This document shows positions 1 to 8,851 of a stretch of 64,000 bases of DNA, in pieces; the first letter of the stretch is position 1, and every line of letters starts with the position of its first letter. The stretch is from assembly GCF_902833225.1 (NCBI RefSeq), contig NZ_CADFEI010000002.1, forward strand, positions 62,001 through 126,000, written 5' to 3'. The notes beneath the pieces are model-generated. The model did no database searches. It was given only the letters and a program-made list of their open reading frames with translations, and was not told the origin of the DNA. The position numbers and the translations under genes are program-made. Source of the DNA: Burkholderia sp. BCC1644. GTDB lineage: Bacteria; Pseudomonadota; Gammaproteobacteria; Burkholderiales; Burkholderiaceae.

Positions 1-1
1 C

Positions 2-544
2 GACTCGGGCACGCAGAACGCCAGCTACGACGTGTCGGGCACGACGACGACCGTCGCCGCGCAATCGTTCAGCGCGGCGAACGGCCACCACTACACGACG
101 ATCGCACTGCCGAGCACGACGTCGCTGATCTCCGTGATCGACGATCCGTACGACAAGGGCCTGCTGTCGGACAAGGCACGCGTGCGCAGTTTCAACGCGT
201 CGCCGAACGCGCAGAACGTCGACGTGTACGTCGTCCCGCCGGGCACCGACATCACGACGCAAAGCCCGACGATGGCGGGCGCGGCCTACCAGAACGCGGT
301 GCCGGCCACGACGCAGGATTCGATCTACCTGAACGGCGGCAGCTACCAGGTGATCGTCACGACGGCCGGCAGCAAGTCGCCGATCCTCAAGACCGCGCCG
401 GTCACCATCAACAACAACGCCGACTGGCTGCTGCTGACGATTCCGTCGGGCGGGGTCGGCGACGTGACGCCGAACGACATTCACGTGCTCGTCGCGCAGG
501 GCAACGACGCCGATACGTCCGCGCAGGAACTCGGTCCGCAGTAG
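2..544 (+). CDS. DUF4397 domain protein, 5' truncated by window edge
   Basis: The frame is open from the first bases, so the start lies outside the window; only the last 180 or so residues are visible. The segment is rich in Thr, Ser, Asn and Val. It carries the pattern of DUF4397 repeats: a strand ending in VRSFNASPNAQNVDVYV, then about 40 residues on a strand with GSYQVIVTTAGSKSPIL. DUF4397 proteins are usually exported beta-sandwich proteins found as lipoproteins or surface proteins. No enzyme motif is visible. The role is unknown; export is inferred from the family because the N-terminus is missing. A perfect GC palindrome follows the stop. Confidence 0.75.
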   Translation, partial: DSGTQNASYDVSGTTTTVAAQSFSAANGHHYTTIALPSTTSLISVIDDPYDKGLLSDKARVRSFNASPNAQNVDVYVVPPGTDITTQSPTMAGAAYQNAVPATTQDSIYLNGGSYQVIVTTAGSKSPILKTAPVTINNNADWLLLTIPSGGVGDVTPNDIHVLVAQGNDADTSAQELGPQ

Positions 545-555
545 AGAGCGCCAAC

Positions 556-577
556 GGTCGCGGCGGCCGCCGCGACC
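556..577 (+). terminator. GC palindrome just after the DUF4397 stop, terminator-like
   Basis: A perfect 22-base palindrome with arms GGTCGCGGCGG and CCGCCGCGACC starts 11 bases after the stop codon. It could fold as a strong hairpin, although with no spacer its loop would cost some pairs. No T-tract follows, so it is at best a weak intrinsic terminator or a 3'-end protecting structure. Confidence 0.35.
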
Positions 578-755
578 TCGCCGGGCCCTCGCCGCCGGGC
601 CGTGAATCGCTACAACGGTCCTTGCAAATCTTTCATCCGCACGGTCGCGTGCACGCGCGCCACCCGGCGCGCATGCCTGCCCGGTACGACACGCGCATAA
701 AACGGACGGCACACCCGCACGCAGCCGGCACGCCGCCCGTCCGGTAAAGCGCCCG

Positions 756-1013
756 TCAGCCGCCGCTGGCGCCGCCCGGCGCGGAGGCCGCGCCCGGCAT
801 GCTCGCGCCGCTGTCGCCGCTGCTGCCGGCCGCGCTGCTGCTCGACGTGCCCGATGGCGCGGCCGACATGCCGCCCGTCGCGCTCGAATCGGAACTCGCC
901 GCGCCGGCGCTGTCGTCGCTCTTCTTCTGGCAGCCTGCGCCTGCCGCCAGCCCCGCAATCAGGAGGCCGGCGAAGACGGCTCGCAATACATGACGAAAGG
1001 AAGATCGCTGCAT
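756..1013 (-). CDS. small putative lipoprotein, Ser/Gly/Ala-rich
   Basis: This 85-residue protein has a lipoprotein signal: a basic N-terminus (MQRSSFRHVLR), a hydrophobic stretch, and the lipobox AGAGC with Cys at about residue 28. The mature part is almost only Ser, Gly, Ala and Asp with no fold motif, so it is probably a disordered, lipid-anchored tail. The start at 1013 was chosen because GGAGG sits 4 bases upstream on the minus strand and because it gives a clean signal peptide; longer frames add a shadow sequence. It is divergent from the NCS1 permease gene, with the 250 bases between them available for both promoters. Function is unknown. Confidence 0.65.
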   Translation of the reverse strand: MQRSSFRHVLRAVFAGLLIAGLAAGAGCQKKSDDSAGAASSDSSATGGMSAAPSGTSSSSAAGSSGDSGASMPGAASAPGGASGG

Positions 1014-1263
1014 GACACCTCCGCTGATGTCGATGTGGATAGAGCCCGCTTGCGAGCAATTTGCGTGCCGCGCCCGGTCGCTGCTGGCGGGCGTCTTCCA
1101 TTCATTTTTCAAATGACGCCCAGCCGAATATTTAATTTCCCATCGCCGCGACCGCCGCCCATACTCGCGAACAAATCCGAGACATAACGTCCACGGCGGC
1201 CGGGCCGGCGTTGCGTACACACGCTGCCGGTTGCGCGCCCCGCACATGGAAGGAGACAACGGC

Positions 1264-2796
1264 GTGCAACTGGAAGCCACCCATCGCGCGAGCATCGTGC
1301 TCGGCGCGAACGACGCATCGCATCGAACCGATTCGGCCACGCGCGACCCCGCGCTGAGCCCGCGGCTGCACAATCCCGACCTCGCGCCGACCAAGGCCGA
1401 GGGCCGGACCTGGGGCCGCTACAGCATCTTTGCGCTGTGGACCAACGACGTGCACAACATCGCGAACTACTCGTTCGCGATCGGGCTGTTCGCGCTCGGC
1501 CTGTCGGGCTGGCAGATGCTCGCATCGCTCGCGATCGGCGCGGTGCTCGTGTACTGCTTCATGAACCTCACCGGCTACATGGGCCAGAAGACCGGCGTGC
1601 CGTTCCCGGTGATCAGCCGGATGAGCTTCGGCATCTACGGCGCGCTGCTGCCCGCGATGATCCGCGCGGTGATCGCGATCGCATGGTTCGGCATCCAGAC
1701 CTATCTCGCCTCCGTCGTGCTGCGCGTGCTGCTCACGGCGATCTGGCCGGGCCTCGCCGCGTTCGACCAGAATGCGATCTTCGGGCTGTCGACGCTCGGC
1801 TGGATCACGTTCATCGCGATCTGGCTCGTGCAGATCGGCATCCTCACGTACGGGATGGAGATGGTCCGCAAGTATGAGGGGCTTGCCGGCCCGGTGATCC
1901 TCGTCACCACGCTGTCGCTCGCCGCGTGGATGTTCAGCCGCACGGGCGGCCATCTCGCGATGTCGGTCGGCAAGCCGATGACGGGCCTGAAGATGTGGAC
2001 GGAGATCTTCGCGGGCGGCTCGCTGTGGCTCGCGATCTACGGCACGCTGGTGCTCAACTTCTGCGATTTCGCCCGTTCGTCGCCGAGCGCGAAGACGGTG
2101 CGCGTCGGCAACTTCTGGGGCCTGCCGGTCAACATCCTCGTGTTCGCGACGATCAGCTTCGTGCTCGCGGGCGCGCAGTTCAAGCTGAACGGCCACATCA
2201 TCCACAGCCCGACGGAAATCATCGCGACGGTGCCGAACAAGCTGTTCCTCGTGCTCGGCTGCCTCGCCTTCCTGATCGTGACGGTCGCCGTGAACATCAT
2301 GGCGAACTTCGTCGCACCGGCCTTCGTGCTGACGAGCCTCGCGCCGCAGCGCCTGTCGTTCCGCCGTGCGGGCCTGATCAGCGCGACGATCGCCGTGCTG
2401 ATCCTGCCGTGGAACCTGTACAACAGCCCGATCGTGATCGTCTACTTCCTGTCCGGTCTCGGCGCGCTGCTCGGCCCGCTGTACGGGATCATCACGGTCG
2501 ACTACTGGCTCGTGCGCAAGCAGCGCGTGAACGTGCCCGACCTCTATACCGAAGCGCCGACCGGCGCCTACTTCTACACGCGCGGCGTGAACCGCAAGGC
2601 GCTCGCGGCGCTCGTGCCGTCCGCGCTGATCTCGATCACGCTCGCCGTCGTGCCGGCCTTCAGCGCGATGACGCCGTTCTCCTGGCTGCTCGGCGCGGCC
2701 ATCGCGGGCAGCGTGTACTGGTTGCTGGCCGATCGCAAACGGCACTACGAAGAACGCTCGGGCGAACACATCGCGGTCGCCTGCGCGCAACACTGA
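1264..2796 (+). CDS. NCS1-family nucleobase/allantoin/hydantoin:cation symporter
   Basis: About 510 residues and roughly 12 membrane segments, with the NCS1 (Mhp1/PucI/cytosine permease) pattern: a charged N-terminus, then WTNDVHNIANYSFA leading into TM1, later GQKTGVPFPVISRMSFG and AWFGIQTYLAS. Such proteins import nucleobases, allantoin or hydantoins with Na+ or H+. The adjoining racemase-like gene, 22 bases downstream, favours allantoin or a 5-substituted hydantoin as substrate; this is inferred from context. The GTG at 1264 has AAGGAG 8 bases upstream and is preferred over the ATG at 1246, which overlaps that site. It is likely co-transcribed with the next gene and perhaps controlled by the LysR gene that follows. 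Confidence 0.85.
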   Translation: MQLEATHRASIVLGANDASHRTDSATRDPALSPRLHNPDLAPTKAEGRTWGRYSIFALWTNDVHNIANYSFAIGLFALGLSGWQMLASLAIGAVLVYCFMNLTGYMGQKTGVPFPVISRMSFGIYGALLPAMIRAVIAIAWFGIQTYLASVVLRVLLTAIWPGLAAFDQNAIFGLSTLGWITFIAIWLVQIGILTYGMEMVRKYEGLAGPVILVTTLSLAAWMFSRTGGHLAMSVGKPMTGLKMWTEIFAGGSLWLAIYGTLVLNFCDFARSSPSAKTVRVGNFWGLPVNILVFATISFVLAGAQFKLNGHIIHSPTEIIATVPNKLFLVLGCLAFLIVTVAVNIMANFVAPAFVLTSLAPQRLSFRRAGLISATIAVLILPWNLYNSPIVIVYFLSGLGALLGPLYGIITVDYWLVRKQRVNVPDLYTEAPTGAYFYTRGVNRKALAALVPSALISITLAVVPAFSAMTPFSWLLGAAIAGSVYWLLADRKRHYEERSGEHIAVACAQH

Positions 2797-2818
2797 ACAC
2801 ACGCATACGGAGTCATCG

Positions 2819-3547
2819 ATGAGGATCCTGGTAGTCAACGTCAACACGACCGAGTCGATCACCGACGCGATCGCCGCGCAGGCGCAGGCCGCCGCGTCGC
2901 CCGGCACGGAGATCGTCGGGCTGACGCCGCGCTTCGGTGCGGAGTCGGTCGAAGGCAACTTCGAGAGCTATCTCGCGGCGATCGCCGTGATGGATCGCGT
3001 GCTGAGCTACGACGAACCGTACGACGCGGTGATCCAGGCCGGCTACGGCGAACACGGCCGCGAAGGGCTGCAGGAACTGCTGACGGTGCCCGTCGTCGAC
3101 ATCACCGAAGCAGCCGCGAGCATCGCGATGCTGCTCGGCCATCGCTACTCGGTCGTCACGACGCTCGACCGCACGGTGCCGCTGATCGAGGATCGCCTGA
3201 AGCTCGCCGGGCTCGATGCGCGCTGCGCGTCGGTGCGTGCCAGCGGCCTCGCGGTGCTCGAGCTCGAAGAGAACCCGGCCCGCGCGATCGAATCGATCGT
3301 CGGCCAGGCGCAGCGCGCGGTGAAGGACGATCACGCGGAAGTGATCTGTCTCGGCTGCGGCGGGATGGCCGGCCTCGACCGGCAGATCGAGGAATGCACG
3401 GGCGTCCCGGTCGTCGACGGCGTGTCGGCCGCAGTCGCGCTCGCCGAGTCGCTGGTGCGGCTGAAGCTGAAGACGTCGAAGGTCCGCACGTACGCCCCGC
3501 CGCGCCCGAAGCGGATCGTCGGCTGGCCGGGAACCTTCGCAAAATGA
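2819..3547 (+). CDS. Asp/Glu/hydantoin racemase-family protein (allantoin/hydantoin racemase-like)
   Basis: A 242-residue protein beginning MRILVVNVNTTESIT, the usual start of the cofactor-independent hydantoin/allantoin racemases. These use two cysteines as the acid/base pair. The second is present at C180 in ICLGCGGMAGL. The first position, normally Cys, is Gly75 in the motif QAGYGEHG. True two-base racemisation is therefore doubtful, and the protein may be a decarboxylase- or isomerase-like relative. It lies 22 bases after the NCS1 permease and probably forms an operon with it for uptake and processing of a hydantoin- or allantoin-type compound. No hydantoinase or allantoinase is seen nearby. 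Confidence 0.8.
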   Translation: MRILVVNVNTTESITDAIAAQAQAAASPGTEIVGLTPRFGAESVEGNFESYLAAIAVMDRVLSYDEPYDAVIQAGYGEHGREGLQELLTVPVVDITEAAASIAMLLGHRYSVVTTLDRTVPLIEDRLKLAGLDARCASVRASGLAVLELEENPARAIESIVGQAQRAVKDDHAEVICLGCGGMAGLDRQIEECTGVPVVDGVSAAVALAESLVRLKLKTSKVRTYAPPRPKRIVGWPGTFAK

Positions 3548-3611
3548 TGACGGGCCGCCGGCCGGCAGTCGCGTTGCGCACGGCCACGGTGCCGCCGGGA
3601 GGCGTATCGGC

Positions 3612-4793
3612 ATGCGGGACCCGCTAGACCCGACCGACCTGCCGCGCGACGCGGCCGACGCCACGGGCGCGCTCGACGTGCTCGATGCGCGGCTGATGCG
3701 CATCCTGCTCGTGCTGCTGACCGAGCGCACCGTGTCGCGTGCGGCCGTGCGCCTGAACATGTCGCAGCCGGCGACGAGCGCCGCGCTCAAGCGGCTGCGC
3801 ACGCTGCTCGGCGATCCGCTGCTGGTGCGCAGCCGCTACGGGATGGTGCCGACCGAGTTCGGCGCGCGGCTGATCGAACCGCTGCGCAACGCGCTGCGCG
3901 TGATCGACTTCATCCGCATGCAGCAGCCGACGTTCGACGCGCGCACGTCGGTACGCACTTACCGGATCGGCTGCCCCGACTACCTGAACGTGCTGTTCGT
4001 GCCGAAGCTCGTCGCGCTGTTCCGCGAACGCGCGCCGAACGCCCAGCTCGTCTTCCATCCGCTCGGCGACGGTTTCGACGACGAGCGCGCGCTGGCCGAC
4101 GGCGAGCTCGACGTCGTGATCGACAACCGCCCCGCACGCCAGTCGCGCTTCCGGCAGGACGACCTGTTCGACGACCGCGTCGTGTGCCTGATGCGCGCGA
4201 CGCATCCGCTCGCGCGACGCGGCGCGATGACGGCCGCCGATTTCGCGGCGGTGCCGCAGCTGTGCCCGACGCCGTCGTGGCTCGAAGCGTCCGGCGCGAT
4301 CGACCGGCAGCTCGAACGCGTGGGCCTGCAGCGGCAGATCGTCGTCACGCTGCCGCACTTCGAACTCGCCGCGCATGCGCTCGTGCGCACCGACATGATC
4401 CTCACGACCACGTACCGGCTCGCGCGGCACTATGCGAAGCTGCTGCCGCTCGCCGCGATCGCGCTGCCGACCGAACCGCCGGATATCGTGTACCGGATGA
4501 CGTGGAACGAATCGGGAGCGTGTGTCGATGGCGTGCGCTGGCTGCGCGGCTTGATCGCGGAAGCGACACGTGCGTGGCTCGATGCCGAGGCGATGCTGCC
4601 GGCGGTTGCTGCGGTTGCCGCGGTCGCTGTCGGCACGGATGCGGACGCGCTGACGACCGCGCCGGCCGTCTCGGATACGCCTGAACCCACCCGCCGCACG
4701 CGCCGCAAGCAGGCGACGCATTGCCGCGCATCGCACCCTGCTCGTGTCGCGCATGCGGCTCGCATTCACCGTATCGCGACAAAGCCGCATTGA
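3612..4793 (+). CDS. LysR-type transcriptional regulator with long C-terminal tail
   Basis: A 393-residue regulator. The winged helix-turn-helix lies at about residues 25-85 (TVSRAAVRLNMSQPATSAALKRLR), followed by a periplasmic-binding-protein-like effector domain to about residue 325. The helix-turn-helix resembles the NodD/SyrM-like branch of LysR proteins. It is longer than the usual 300-330 residues because of an Ala-rich then Arg/His-rich tail of about 65 residues, which looks disordered. It follows the racemase gene by 64 bases on the same strand, so it may regulate the permease-racemase pair. That link is inferred from position only. Confidence 0.85.
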   Translation: MRDPLDPTDLPRDAADATGALDVLDARLMRILLVLLTERTVSRAAVRLNMSQPATSAALKRLRTLLGDPLLVRSRYGMVPTEFGARLIEPLRNALRVIDFIRMQQPTFDARTSVRTYRIGCPDYLNVLFVPKLVALFRERAPNAQLVFHPLGDGFDDERALADGELDVVIDNRPARQSRFRQDDLFDDRVVCLMRATHPLARRGAMTAADFAAVPQLCPTPSWLEASGAIDRQLERVGLQRQIVVTLPHFELAAHALVRTDMILTTTYRLARHYAKLLPLAAIALPTEPPDIVYRMTWNESGACVDGVRWLRGLIAEATRAWLDAEAMLPAVAAVAAVAVGTDADALTTAPAVSDTPEPTRRTRRKQATHCRASHPARVAHAARIHRIATKPH

Positions 4794-4946
4794 CCGGTTC
4801 CAAGCCGGGCCGGCACGATGTGCGCGACTGCCGCAGATCGGACCGATCCTGCCTACCTGCCCTGCACCGCACCGTGGGAATGACGTCTCGAACCGTTGCC
4901 GACGCGCATCGCCGATGCCCGTAGCTGCGTTATCGAGGAAAACCGC

Positions 4947-5079
4947 ATGAAGAAGGCACTCATCGCGCCGGCCGTTCCGGTCGCGCTGCTCGCGAGCAGC
5001 GGCGCATTCGCCTGCAATCAGGACTGCGCAACGCGCGGTTCACGACGCACCGATCGATCGCGACGCGCTGAAGGGATGA
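4947..5079 (+). pseudogene. remnant of a small exported protein, probably frameshifted
   Basis: The ATG at 4947 begins a clear signal peptide (MKKALIAPAVPVALLASSGAFA, about 22 residues). After a few more codons the frame turns into Arg-rich sequence and runs into the gene on the opposite strand. One frame over, the bases before 5079 read VHDAPIDRDALKG and stop, which looks more protein-like. A one-base shift between the two parts would give a protein of about 43 residues. It could be the decayed start of one of the small exported proteins common in Burkholderia (DUF4148-like). Evidence is weak, and a sequencing or annotation artefact is possible. Confidence 0.35.
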
Positions 5080-5107
5080 AAGTAAAGCACCGACGCGGCT
5101 TGCCGCA

Positions 5108-6049
5108 TCAGACATGCCGCGCGAGCGCGAGCAGCACCGACAACGACACGATCGAGCCGAGCGTCGACAGCAGGATCGTGCGCGACGTCACCTGCGCTTC
5201 GCGTCCGTAGAATTCCGCCAGCATGTACGGCCCGGTGCCGGTCGGCAACGCGGCGAGCACGACCGCGATCTGCGCGAGCACAGGCGGCATCGCGAACACG
5301 CGCACGCCGAGCCACCACGCGAGCGCCGGCTGCACGAACAGCTTGACCGCCGTCAGCGCGACGCTGCCGCGCGGTGCCGGACCGTTCGTGTCGCGCTTCT
5401 CGGCGAGAAACAGCCCGAGGCTGACGAGCGCACACGGGCTCGCGGCCGCGCCGAGCAGCTTCAGGAACGTTTCGACCGGCGCGGCGAGCGTCACCTGCGC
5501 AGCCGACACGCAGACCCCGGCCAGCGGCGCGACGATCAGCGGGTTGCGCAGCAGTGCGCCGGCCACCTTCCACATCAGCTTCAGCGGCGCGCGGTCGCGC
5601 TGCAGCCCGATCTCGATCAGCACGATCGCACCGGCGAACAGCACGCATGCGACGAGGATGGTCGCGATCGTGGTCGGCGTGAGGCTGTCGGTGCCGAACG
5701 CGAGCAGGCATAGCGGAAAGCCGAGATAGCCGGTGTTCGGATACGACGCGGCGATCGCGTCGATACTCGCATCGGCGAGCCCGCGCCCGGAGAACAGGCG
5801 CCACGCAAGCACGCCGGCGAACACGAGCGCGCAGGTCAGCGCGAACGTCGCCACGAAGGCAGGCTGGTATAGCTGGTGCCACGATGCATGCGCCATGATC
5901 TGGAACAGCAGCGCGGGCAGCGCGAGCCACACGACGAAGCGGTTGAGTTCCGACGCGGCCGCCGGCCCGAGTACGCCGCGCCGGCGGCACAGGAACCCTG
6001 CCGCGATCAGCCCGAACACGGGCAACAGAATCTCGATCGTCGATGACAT
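5108..6049 (-). CDS. AEC-family (auxin efflux carrier-like) transporter
   Basis: A 313-residue inner-membrane protein with about ten membrane helices in two halves split by a polar loop (KRDTNGPAPRG). Family signatures include ALPALLFQIMA in the first half, IAASYPNTGYLGFPL, and AALPTGTGPYMLAEFYG in the second half; the conserved Asn/Pro and Gly/Pro breaks match the AEC crossover helices. Bacterial members export or import malate, malonate or other small acids, and the substrate cannot be told here. The ATG at 6049 begins a normal first helix (MSSTIEILLPVFGLIAAGF); upstream codons are unlike protein. The same-strand efflux gene lies 87 bases upstream, so co-transcription is possible. Confidence 0.85.
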   Translation of the reverse strand: MSSTIEILLPVFGLIAAGFLCRRRGVLGPAAASELNRFVVWLALPALLFQIMAHASWHQLYQPAFVATFALTCALVFAGVLAWRLFSGRGLADASIDAIAASYPNTGYLGFPLCLLAFGTDSLTPTTIATILVACVLFAGAIVLIEIGLQRDRAPLKLMWKVAGALLRNPLIVAPLAGVCVSAAQVTLAAPVETFLKLLGAAASPCALVSLGLFLAEKRDTNGPAPRGSVALTAVKLFVQPALAWWLGVRVFAMPPVLAQIAVVLAALPTGTGPYMLAEFYGREAQVTSRTILLSTLGSIVSLSVLLALARHV

Positions 6050-6136
6050 CTTGAATACGCTGCATGAAACCGGAACGCGCAAGCTTAATGGTTCCGTGTG
6101 CGCGCGTCCAACACGCGGCACATGTGCCCCCATTCG

Positions 6137-7708
6137 TCACACGCCGTCCCGCATCGGTTGCGTAAGCAACTTGTATGCAACGACGGCCGCGCCGAGCGCC
6201 AGCACGCCGCTCACCGTCAGTGCGTCGGCGAACCCGCTCGCGAATGCGACGGGCGCCGCCCGTGCGAGTACGCCGGCGGCCGACGGCGGCACGCGGCCGA
6301 GCGCCTGCGCCAGATCGCCGGCCAGCAGGCTCGACATGAACGGCGCATCGGCGAACGCGCGCAGGCCGGGCGCGGCGGACAACAGCGCGTCGAGCCGCGC
6401 GTGCGTGCTCGCCGCCAGCACCGCGCCGAGCACGCCGACGGCCGTCACGATCGCCGAGAAGCGCGTCGTCGTGCTGATGCCCGACGCCATGCCCGTGCGG
6501 TCCGGCGGGACGCACGCCATGATCGCCTTCTGCGTGTCGCCGTTCATGATGCCGGCGCCGCAACCCGTCACGAACATGCCGATCGCAACGAGCCGGTAAT
6601 CGCCGCTGGCCGTCAGCGCCGCGGTGACGAGATTGCCCGCGCCGATCAACACGAGCCCGCCCGCCAGCACGCCGCCCGACGACACGCGCGCCGCGAGCGC
6701 CGCGCCGAGCGACGGGCCGGCGACCATCGCGAACGCGAACGGCAGCATCCCGAGCCCCGCGTCGACCGCCGACATCCCGAACGCGTTCTGCAGGTACAGC
6801 GGCAGGAACGTCATCATCACCTGCGCGCACGCCGCATAGCCGAACATCGCGAGCACCGCGCCGACGAAGCGCGGCCTGCGGAACAGCGCGAGATCGATCA
6901 TCGGCCGCGCCTGCCAGCGCTCCGCGCCGATGAACGCGGCCAGCAGCGCAACGGCAAGCGCGAGCCGGCCAAGCGTCGCGACCGACAGCCAGCCATGCGC
7001 CGGCGCGCCGATCAGCGCCGCGATCGCACACGCGAGCGCCGCGCCGAACAGCAGGCTGCCGGCCGCATCCACGCGTTTCGCATGCGGATCCCTCGACTCG
7101 TCGATCGCGACGCGCGCGCCGGCCGCCAGCAGCACGCACACCGGCAGGTTCAGCAGGAACACCCAGCGCCACCCGATCCATTGCGTGATCGCGCCGCCGA
7201 CGAGTGGCGCGATCGCCGTCGCGACGCCCATGCACATGCCCCAGATCGCCCATGCGCGCGCCCGGTCGCGCCCTTCCGGAAAACGGTTCGCGATCACCGC
7301 GAGCGCAGCCGTCAACAGCAGTGCGGCGCCACCGCCCTTCACAGCGCGCGCGGTGATCAGCCAGCCGGCGGACGGCGCGACGCCGCAGCCGAGCGACGCG
7401 AGAAAGAAGAGCGCGAGCCCCGCGAAGAGCATCCGCTTGCGCCCGAAGCGATCGGCGAGCCCGCCGGCCGGCAGCAGGCACGCGGCGAACGCGGTCATGT
7501 ATGCGCTCACGACCCATTCGATGTCGGCGAAACTCGCATGAAAACTGCGCGCGATGCTCGGCAGCGATACGGCGACGACGTTCGTGTCGAGCACGATCAG
7601 CGAACAGGTCGCGGACGCGACCGCAAGCGTCGCGGCGGCCGGCAGGCGCGCCCCCGCACGCGAGGCGGCGGCCGCGGCCGGCCGCGACGCCGGTGAAGAC
7701 TGGGACAT
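6137..7708 (-). CDS. MFS drug-resistance transporter, DHA2 (14-helix) family
   Basis: A 523-residue inner-membrane proton antiporter. Key features are the DHA signature after TM1 (LDTNVVAVSLPSIARSFH), motif A in loop 2-3 (GGLADRFGRKRMLFAG), motif C-like Gly/Pro spacing in TM5, and about 14 hydrophobic segments as in EmrB/QacA pumps. The ATG at 7708 was chosen over an upstream TTG because GGAG sits 6 bases before it. It is divergent from the LysR gene at 7809, and the 100-base gap would hold both promoters and the operator. This is the usual arrangement for an inducible efflux pump. Substrate unknown. Confidence 0.85.
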   Translation of the reverse strand: MSQSSPASRPAAAAASRAGARLPAAATLAVASATCSLIVLDTNVVAVSLPSIARSFHASFADIEWVVSAYMTAFAACLLPAGGLADRFGRKRMLFAGLALFFLASLGCGVAPSAGWLITARAVKGGGAALLLTAALAVIANRFPEGRDRARAWAIWGMCMGVATAIAPLVGGAITQWIGWRWVFLLNLPVCVLLAAGARVAIDESRDPHAKRVDAAGSLLFGAALACAIAALIGAPAHGWLSVATLGRLALAVALLAAFIGAERWQARPMIDLALFRRPRFVGAVLAMFGYAACAQVMMTFLPLYLQNAFGMSAVDAGLGMLPFAFAMVAGPSLGAALAARVSSGGVLAGGLVLIGAGNLVTAALTASGDYRLVAIGMFVTGCGAGIMNGDTQKAIMACVPPDRTGMASGISTTTRFSAIVTAVGVLGAVLAASTHARLDALLSAAPGLRAFADAPFMSSLLAGDLAQALGRVPPSAAGVLARAAPVAFASGFADALTVSGVLALGAAVVAYKLLTQPMRDGV

Positions 7709-7808
7709 CGGCAACTCCGGAACAGGATGGACAAGCCGTATGCTAGGCTTGCCCGGTATTGCCTGTCATTGATACTCCTGCGCTGTTTCATTAACGAAAA
7801 TTGCAATC

Positions 7809-8699
7809 ATGGACCGGCTCGAATTCCGTCATGTGCGCGCGTTCCTGAGCGTCGCGCAGCACCTGCATTTCGCCCGCGCGGCCGAAGCGCTCGACATGGC
7901 GCCGCCTGCGCTCACGCGGCAGATCCAGGAAGCCGAACGCGTGCTCGGCGTGCGGCTCTTTCACCGGTCGCGCCGCGCGGTCGCGCTGAGCGCGGCTGGC
8001 GAGGCCTATCTCGCCGAAGCAAGCGCCGCGTTCGAACACCTGCAGCGCGGCCGCGAACTCGCCGCGCTGGCCGAGCGCGGCGAACTCGGCCGGATCGAGA
8101 TCGGCTACGTATCGTCCGCCGTCTATTCGGGCACGCTGCAGCGCACGGTCGGCGCGTTCCGTGCCGCGCACCCGCGCATCGAGCTGAACCTGCGCGAAGT
8201 GCCGATGGACGACGTCGCGAACCAGCTCGACGCGGGCCGGCTCGACCTCGCGTACGTGCGCCCGCCGCTGCCGCTGCCCGGCGGCCTGCGGGTCGTCACG
8301 CTGCAGCGCGACGTGTTCGTCGCGGCCGTGCCGGCCGATTCGCGCTATGCGGAAACGGCAACCCTGCGCGCGGCCGACCTCGCCGACGCGCGCTTCGCGG
8401 TGCCGGAACAGGAGCGCGGCACGCTCGAAGTCGCGCGCCGCGGCCGTTTTGCGCCGCTGATCGCCGCGCGGCCGGGCGGCTTGCTCGCGGTGCTCGCCTG
8501 CGTGTCCGTGAACGGCTGGGTCGCGGTGATTCCCGATGCGCTCGCCGGTTGCGTGTCGCTGCCGGGCGTCGTCTACCGGCCGCTCGCCGGCAAGCCGATC
8601 GTGTCGGAACTGGCGCTCGCGCACCGGCGCTTCGAAAAGGCGCCGGCCGTACGCGCGTTCCTGCGTACGGTCGTGCCGGCCGCGGCCAACACCGCCTGA
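7809..8699 (+). CDS. LysR-type regulator divergent from the DHA2 pump
   Basis: A 296-residue LysR protein of standard length. The helix-turn-helix at residues 18-40 reads HFARAAEALDMAPPALTRQIQ, and the linker and effector domain follow (RIEIGYVSSAVYSG near 97-111). The N-terminal pattern (MDRLEFRHVRAFLSVAQHLHFARAAEAL) resembles BenM/CatM-like LysR proteins. It probably autoregulates and controls the divergent efflux gene. The intergenic bases include the imperfect palindrome TTCATTAACGAA just before the start, a possible operator or part of one. Confidence 0.88.
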   Translation: MDRLEFRHVRAFLSVAQHLHFARAAEALDMAPPALTRQIQEAERVLGVRLFHRSRRAVALSAAGEAYLAEASAAFEHLQRGRELAALAERGELGRIEIGYVSSAVYSGTLQRTVGAFRAAHPRIELNLREVPMDDVANQLDAGRLDLAYVRPPLPLPGGLRVVTLQRDVFVAAVPADSRYAETATLRAADLADARFAVPEQERGTLEVARRGRFAPLIAARPGGLLAVLACVSVNGWVAVIPDALAGCVSLPGVVYRPLAGKPIVSELALAHRRFEKAPAVRAFLRTVVPAAANTA

Positions 8700-8851
8700 G
8701 AACGGCACCCGCGCGCGTCGACGCCGGCTCGCCCGGCCGTCTTCGCGCGAATATGCATTGCACGATTCGATGTTTGTCGGCCGGAAACCGATTCCGTAAC
8801 CTGCCCGGCAGCCGCGCCGCACGGGTGCGGGTCACCCGGGACATACCGCCG

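Noticed and set aside
1132-2958. 608-residue open frame on minus across the NCS1 gene
   Set aside because: Arg/His/Asp-rich shadow composition typical of GC-rich antisense frames; the plus-strand permease is clear.
6098-7696. 532-residue plus-strand frame opposite the DHA2 pump
   Set aside because: Antisense shadow with Arg-rich low-complexity translation and no domain pattern.
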